A program made the position numbers and the translations under genes. The notes under the pieces were generated by a model, which was given only the letters and a program-made list of their open reading frames with translations, searched no databases and had not been told where the DNA came from. From positions 248,001 to 312,000 of the forward strand of contig CAWHUM010000026.1 of NCBI GenBank assembly GCA_963832445.1: a DNA stretch of 64,000 nt, in the 5' to 3' direction. This DNA comes from AWTP1-13 sp963832445. GTDB taxonomy: Bacteria > Pseudomonadota > Alphaproteobacteria > Rhizobiales > Hyphomicrobiaceae. Positions 61,411-64,000 of this stretch are shown in pieces. Within the stretch, counting starts at the first letter, position 1. Every line of letters starts with the position of its first letter.

Positions 61411-63018
61411 TTAGCGCGTCAGCACGATGAAATCGGTGGTGGCCCCCGTTTCGCGGCTCATGGCCTCGTCGGAGACGATGAGGGACGCACCCGCCCATAG
61501 CCTGTCGGCAATGAATGCCCGCGTCTCCGGCTCCAGCTCGAACCGTTCGAGCACGGCGGCAGCGGCGGGCGCGGGGATGGCGGGGGCAGGTGGTGGAGCG
61601 GCCAGGCTTGCCGGCGCGCCGCCCCTGACGTTGTGGCGTGGTTCAGCCGGGCGTGACGGAGGCAGCGAGACCGAAAGCCAGCGCAGGGTCTTGCCGTTGT
61701 CTTCCCCAGCCCTGACGAAATAGACGTGGGTGCCTAACGGAGTCTCGGGGTCCTTGAAGGTCGCGGGCGCCTCGTGGACGGGCGCCCAGGCTTGGCGGAT
61801 GTAGACCCGGCCTGTCTTCTTGCTCACAAGAACAGTGATCGGCTCGGTGTTGCGCTCCGTGGCCTTGAGGGCGGCAACAGCCCGGGCGCTGGCATGCTCG
61901 GCCTGCCAGGCGGTCTTGGCGACGGCTATCGCCTCGGGCGTGCTCTCGGCTTCCAGCGCGCGTGCCTCGGCGACTGCTTTCTCGGCGTCGGCAAGCTTGC
62001 GCTCGGCCTCGGCGAGGGCGTTCTTGGCACGCTCCGTCGCATCGGGCGCATCCCGCAGGACTTTGCTTGCGGCGTCGCGCTTGGCGAGGGCGGCGGCCAA
62101 TGCGATCTCCGCCTGCCGCAACGCGCCGATGCTCCGGCTGGCTTCTGCGGCCTTGCGTGCCGAGGCCTCCACTGCGGACTTGGCGGCTTTGGTCTTGGCC
62201 GCCGCATCGGCGATCGCAGCGAGCCTGGCGGCCTTGGCGCGCTCCAGCGGGCTCAAAAGCTTGGCGGGCGGCGAGATGCTGTCGTCCGGACTTGCCGCAA
62301 GCCCCACGCCGACCAAGGCTGGGCCGGGGTTCTCCACTCCCGCCGGCCCTGCGTTGTACGATCGCGGGGATCCTGCCCCTTCGCGAGTAGCGGCGACCAT
62401 GGCAGGAGCGGGCAGAAGAGGGTGCTCGACGTCGTGAACGGACGCGTCCTCCGGCACCACCACCACGCGAGCGCCGACCCTGGTCAGGCCCCACAGCTCG
62501 ACGGCAAATTGGTTCGGCAGGCGGATGCAGCCGTGTGAGGCCGGATAGCCCGGCACAACGCCCGCGTGCAACGCGATGCCCGACCAGGTGATGCGCTGCA
62601 TGTAGGGCATCGGCGCGGCGGAGTAGATGTTGGACCGGTGGAAGCGGTTCTTCTGCACGATGGAGAACACGCCGCTCGGTGTCGGGTGGCTGGCCGTGCC
62701 AGTGGAAACCTGGCTCTGGGCAGTGAGGCCGGCTGAGCCGTAGACCCAGATGCGCTGCCTCGCCAACGACACGACGGCCAGGATGGGGCCGGGCGGCGGT
62801 ACCTTTGCTGCGGCCTTGACGGCGGGTCGCTCCCGGCTCGGGCGCGCTTCGGCTTCGGCAGCTGGCAACGGGAGAGCCAGCGCTGCCGCGGCCAGCACGG
62901 CCAACAGGTGGGGCCCCCTGGCGCTTGGGGTTGTCACTGGTGATGTGGAAGCTGCTGTCACCGCCAATCCTCGCAACGCGCATCCTGTCGCCACAGTATG
63001 GCAGCGACAGCAACGCAT
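61411..63018 (-). CDS. L,D-transpeptidase with coiled coil and degenerate second domain
   Basis: 535-residue exported protein. A hydrophobic N-terminal region (LLAVLAAAALALPLPAAEAE) precedes a YkuD domain with the active-site YPASHGCIRLPNQFAVELWG (Cys near residue 176). A long Ala-rich coiled coil follows (about residues 265-370, heptads such as KNALAEAERKLADAEKAVAE). The C-terminal part ITVLVSKKTGRVYIRQAW to ETPLGTHVYF looks like a second YkuD-like core without its HGC motif, perhaps a binding module. It probably cross-links peptidoglycan or attaches it to an outer-membrane protein. The start at ATG 63018 is approximate. Confidence 0.83.
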   Translation of the reverse strand: MRCCRCHTVATGCALRGLAVTAASTSPVTTPSARGPHLLAVLAAAALALPLPAAEAEARPSRERPAVKAAAKVPPPGPILAVVSLARQRIWVYGSAGLTAQSQVSTGTASHPTPSGVFSIVQKNRFHRSNIYSAAPMPYMQRITWSGIALHAGVVPGYPASHGCIRLPNQFAVELWGLTRVGARVVVVPEDASVHDVEHPLLPAPAMVAATREGAGSPRSYNAGPAGVENPGPALVGVGLAASPDDSISPPAKLLSPLERAKAARLAAIADAAAKTKAAKSAVEASARKAAEASRSIGALRQAEIALAAALAKRDAASKVLRDAPDATERAKNALAEAERKLADAEKAVAEARALEAESTPEAIAVAKTAWQAEHASARAVAALKATERNTEPITVLVSKKTGRVYIRQAWAPVHEAPATFKDPETPLGTHVYFVRAGEDNGKTLRWLSVSLPPSRPAEPRHNVRGGAPASLAAPPPAPAIPAPAAAAVLERFELEPETRAFIADRLWAGASLIVSDEAMSRETGATTDFIVLTR

Positions 63019-63094
63019 CTGCCGATTGCTCGTGGCAAAGTAAAGGCCCGGGCCTGGAGGCTCGCCGAATGCCAGTCGGGTGTGGCGGCAAGAG

Positions 63095-63526
63095 TTAACC
63101 CTCGAGCTGCCAGCTGCCGTCGCCGAGGCGGCAGGCGACACCCTCGACCCGCCCGCTGCGGAAGCCGGTGGTCAACACCAGGACTATGTGCCGGCACACG
63201 CGGCCTGAGTGATCCTTGAACGAGGCTGTCGGGCTGATCACGCCGCTGAGGCGGCCGTTGCCGCGGTGCCAAACGTAGCTGGCGCCGTCGCCCACCTCGC
63301 TGAGGGTCACGCGGATGGCGTCCAGCGCCGCGATCTCGTCGCTGTCGTCGAGGTCTTGCGAGTGGTCGGCAAACCGGGGCCGCTGGGGCGGCGCCTTTTC
63401 AGGGGGGGAGCAGGTGCAAGGGGCGGGTTCGGCGGGCCTTTGCTGCTGCGCCGCCAGCGGATCGAGAAATGCCAGACACGCGGCGATCGACGCAGAGGCC
63501 ACCAAGCAGACAGAAACGAGACGCAT
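63095..63526 (-). CDS. Exported protein with surface-antigen-type C-terminus
   Basis: 143 residues. A signal peptide (RLVSVCLVASASIAACLAFL) is followed by a Pro/Cys-rich linker and a domain ending in CRHIVLVLTTGFRSGRVEGV then ACRLGDGSWQLEG, the pattern of the RT0821/Lpp0805 or 17-kDa surface-antigen C-terminus. The glycine-zipper part typical of the full antigens is missing. It lies just upstream of the L,D-transpeptidase gene in the same direction, hinting at an envelope role. Confidence 0.72.
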   Translation of the reverse strand: MRLVSVCLVASASIAACLAFLDPLAAQQQRPAEPAPCTCSPPEKAPPQRPRFADHSQDLDDSDEIAALDAIRVTLSEVGDGASYVWHRGNGRLSGVISPTASFKDHSGRVCRHIVLVLTTGFRSGRVEGVACRLGDGSWQLEG

Positions 63527-63635
63527 GCGCTACCTGCACAACCGACACGAGGCCAACCCACGTCTGTTGAGTGTGCGCAAGCGGGGTTAAGGTGGGGTGA
63601 AGAGGCGTGTCGCGACGGCGCAAAAGGGATCGAAC

Positions 63636-64000
63636 ATGGCCGACGAGAAAAAGGCGGACTACTACACGGGGCCCCAGGCCGGTGACTTCGCTGCAGCCGC
63701 CGAGCCGTTCGCCCTGTTCGAACCGTGGTTTGCCGAGGCAACCGCGCACGAGCCCAACGACCCCAATGCGTTCGCGCTGGCGACGGTGGACGCTTCCGGC
63801 CTGCCCAATGTCCGCATGGTGCTGCTCAAGGGGCTCGACCCGCCGGACCACCCCGATCGCGGCTTTGTCTTCTACACCAACTTCGAGAGCGCCAAGGGCA
63901 CCGAGTTGCTGGCCTCGAAGAAGGCCGCCCTCGATTTCCACTGGAAGAGCCTGCGCCGGCAGGTGCGCATCCGCGGGCTCGTCTCGGTGGTGAGCGATGC
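63636..64000 (+). CDS. pdxH: Pyridoxamine 5'-phosphate oxidase, 5' part
   Basis: FMN enzyme making pyridoxal 5'-phosphate. The window ends after 121 codons. FALATVDASGLPNVRMVLLK is the FMN-binding first strand pair, GFVFYTNFESAKGTELLAS and AALDFHWKSLRRQVRIRG are the conserved following blocks. Start ATG 63636 (MADEKKADYYTG). It is divergent from the surface-antigen-like gene. Confidence 0.93.
   Translation, partial: MADEKKADYYTGPQAGDFAAAAEPFALFEPWFAEATAHEPNDPNAFALATVDASGLPNVRMVLLKGLDPPDHPDRGFVFYTNFESAKGTELLASKKAALDFHWKSLRRQVRIRGLVSVVSD

Overview
The window reads as chromosomal DNA of a high-GC alphaproteobacterium, most likely of the order Hyphomicrobiales (Rhizobiales). The grounds are the order-typical small families DUF2093 and DUF4170, the ileS-lspA-lipoprotein-M16-M16 run, the xseA-DUF2093/lpxK-waaA-msbA-DUF4170 block, and a MutL carrying the endonuclease motif. 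I cannot name a genus. There is no phage, insertion sequence, CRISPR array or rRNA, and I recognised no tRNA. Most of the window is housekeeping DNA, densely packed, with many ATGA or GTGA 4-bp stop/start overlaps.

Layout. 0-3.3 kb: a leftward NMT1/TauA-type ABC uptake operon (binding protein, ATPase, two permeases) whose reading frames are broken many times. 3.6-6 kb: SDR, RidA, RibF. 6-18 kb: IleS, a VapBC-like toxin-antitoxin pair, LspA, a lipoprotein, two M16 peptidases, phosphoglucose isomerase and MutL; the last two are frameshifted. 18-24.5 kb: a lower-GC orphan gene, repeat-bearing spacers, an EamA-like transporter, RsmD, SDR, RluB-type pseudouridine synthase, TadA and an HEXXH protein. 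24.5-28.6 kb: a translationally coupled chain purD-dehalogenase-like hydrolase-patatin-patatin. 28.7-38.2 kb: XseA, DUF2093, the lipid A/Kdo block (LpxK, a DUF374-WaaA fusion, an MsbA-type exporter), DUF4170, UbiA, CtaA. 38.3-42.7 kb: DUF1028, a ParE-type TA pair, gamma-glutamyltranspeptidase-like protein and an agmatinase/arginase-family enzyme. 42.9-49.6 kb: a 1329-residue five-PAS GGDEF-EAL protein, an ABM-like protein, NDH-2, a stand-alone UbiB-tail-like protein and GNAT. 49.6-58.4 kb: enoyl-CoA hydratase, an orphan ParA with a small partner, a PEP-mutase/isocitrate-lyase-family enzyme, a peptide-type ABC importer lacking its ATPases, a PaaK-type ligase and an FlK-type thioesterase. 58.5-64 kb: membrane protein, Acg-type nitroreductase, RNase D, L,D-transpeptidase, surface-antigen-like protein and the start of PdxH.

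Working together: LpxK, WaaA, the acyltransferase-like domain and MsbA form one envelope (lipid A-Kdo) unit. LspA is translationally overlapped with a lipoprotein that it probably processes. UbiA, CtaA and NDH-2 belong to the respiratory chain.

Most notable: (1) an in-frame DUF374-WaaA fusion; (2) two adjacent covarying palindromes, one of which supplies the stop codon of a peptidase gene; (3) about 14 frame-breaking indels confined to 0.9-3.2 and 15.1-16.9 kb, most explicable as single-base homopolymer additions, often as GCTTG where GCTG is expected, which looks more like consensus error than gene decay; (4) an ileS whose editing domain has a different base composition; (5) a two-gene orphan ParA system with a substituted signature lysine; (6) a low-GC orphan gene after mutL. 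No clearly new multi-gene system stands out. The ParA pair and the low-GC orphan are the best candidates.
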